From JBBRHQ01 sp963738305 (GTDB lineage: Bacteria; Actinomycetota; Thermoleophilia; Solirubrobacterales; 70-9), in the NCBI GenBank assembly GCA_963738305.1, contig CAVTVU010000005.1, positions 62,001-126,000 on the forward strand: DNA of 64,000 bases, in the 5' to 3' direction. Position 1 is the stretch's first letter, and each line of letters starts with the position of its first letter. Below, in pieces: positions 63,686-64,000 of the stretch. The position numbers and the translations under genes were made by a program. The notes beneath the pieces were generated by a model. It was not told where the DNA came from and searched no databases. It saw only the letters and a program-made list of their open reading frames with translations.

Positions 63686-64000
63686 GGACCCGCTCCGCGG
63701 CGCCGCGCTCCTCGGTCTCGGCTGCCGGCGAGGCCAGGAACTCGGAGATGATCTCAACCGAGAGAACGCCGGCGATCCGCCCCGAGGCGTCGGTCACCGG
63801 CGCGTACTGGGCCCCGACCTGGAGCAGGTCGGAGAGGGCGTCGCGAAGGACATCGTCGCGGTCCAGCACCACCCCCAGCGGCGAGTCGGGATTCTCCGGG
63901 ACGAACTGCTCCGCGAGGTCGCGCTCCGACAGCCAGCCAATGGGGTGGCGGTCGGAGTCGATCAGGAGGGGGTAGGGCACCTCGGCTTGCTCCAGCTTCG
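63678..64000 (-). CDS. Glycine betaine ABC transporter ATP-binding protein, C-terminal CBS part (cut by window edge)
   Basis: Only the last 107 residues are visible: KLEQAEVPYPLLIDSDRHPIGWLSERDLAEQF and ITNSLGV-like NPDSPLGVVLDRDDVLRDALSDLLQVGAQYAPVTDASGRIAGVLSVEIISEFL form a CBS-domain pair end. In OpuA/ProV ATPases such C-terminal CBS domains sense ionic strength or cyclic-di-AMP and switch transport. The ATPase core lies beyond the right edge. It overlaps the first permease gene by 8 nt, completing the operon order ATPase-permease-permease-receptor. Confidence 0.85.
   Translation of the reverse strand, partial: KLEQAEVPYPLLIDSDRHPIGWLSERDLAEQFVPENPDSPLGVVLDRDDVLRDALSDLLQVGAQYAPVTDASGRIAGVLSVEIISEFLASPAAETEERGAAERVHD

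Overview
This is a GC-rich (roughly 70 percent by eye) stretch of bacterial chromosome. Gene content, frequent GTG/TTG starts, secreted HtaA-like and beta-helix proteins and a betaine transporter with a CBS-tailed ATPase suggest an actinobacterium, most likely of the class Thermoleophilia (Solirubrobacterales-like). That placement is an inference from gene style, not from a marker gene. I see no rRNA, tRNA, CRISPR array, phage, transposase or plasmid genes.

Layout. 0-10 kb: the end of a DUF779 gene, a patatin phospholipase, a histone-H1-like protein, secreted or wall-associated proteins (GH20 hexosaminidase, beta-helix protein, TolB-like propeller, alpha/beta hydrolase) and transketolase. 11-24 kb: a catabolic island. 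A HDAC-like deacetylase diverges from a plus-strand run in which neighbouring genes mostly overlap by a few bases: kdd, a hot-dog thioesterase, kce, a TetR regulator, an S66 carboxypeptidase, a complete five-gene peptide ABC importer, a DmpA/BapA-type aminopeptidase and an M20 peptidase. It looks built to import peptides, trim them, and break down lysine-derived 3,5-diaminohexanoate to acetoacetate and 3-aminobutyryl-CoA. 24-27.4 kb: a LiaF-like PspC protein with its histidine kinase and response regulator. 27.6-32 kb: an AniA/NirK-like copper nitrite reductase, hemerythrin, enoyl-CoA hydratase, SDR, flavin reductase and Nudix. 31.8-38 kb: an operon of an acyl-CoA-dehydrogenase-like flavoprotein and a DUF1989-GcvT fusion, with a stress protein and an APC permease beside it. 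38-64 kb: DUF2127, secreted lipase, ABC1 kinase, NlpC/P60 hydrolase, MmgE/PrpD plus acyl-ACP thioesterase, a TgpA-DUF58-MoxR set, M1 peptidase, glycerate kinase, SDR plus VOC, an ion channel with a GSN filter, MarR plus MFS, an amine oxidase, a methylmalonate-semialdehyde-type dehydrogenase, and an OpuC/ProU betaine importer running off the window.

Two repeat families occur between genes. One is a 49-bp element with perfect or near-perfect 11-bp inverted ends (four copies, at 3' ends of genes). The other is a two-hairpin module (three copies at two loci) in which one stem shows a compensatory base-pair change and a constant TAACACC loop.

Sequence quality is uneven. Genes between about 11.0 and 27.8 kb and between 31.8 and 36.2 kb, and a few others, carry many single-base frameshifts, mostly insertions, while neighbouring genes are clean. 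I treat these as sequence errors over intact genes and give each such gene one span covering all its frames.
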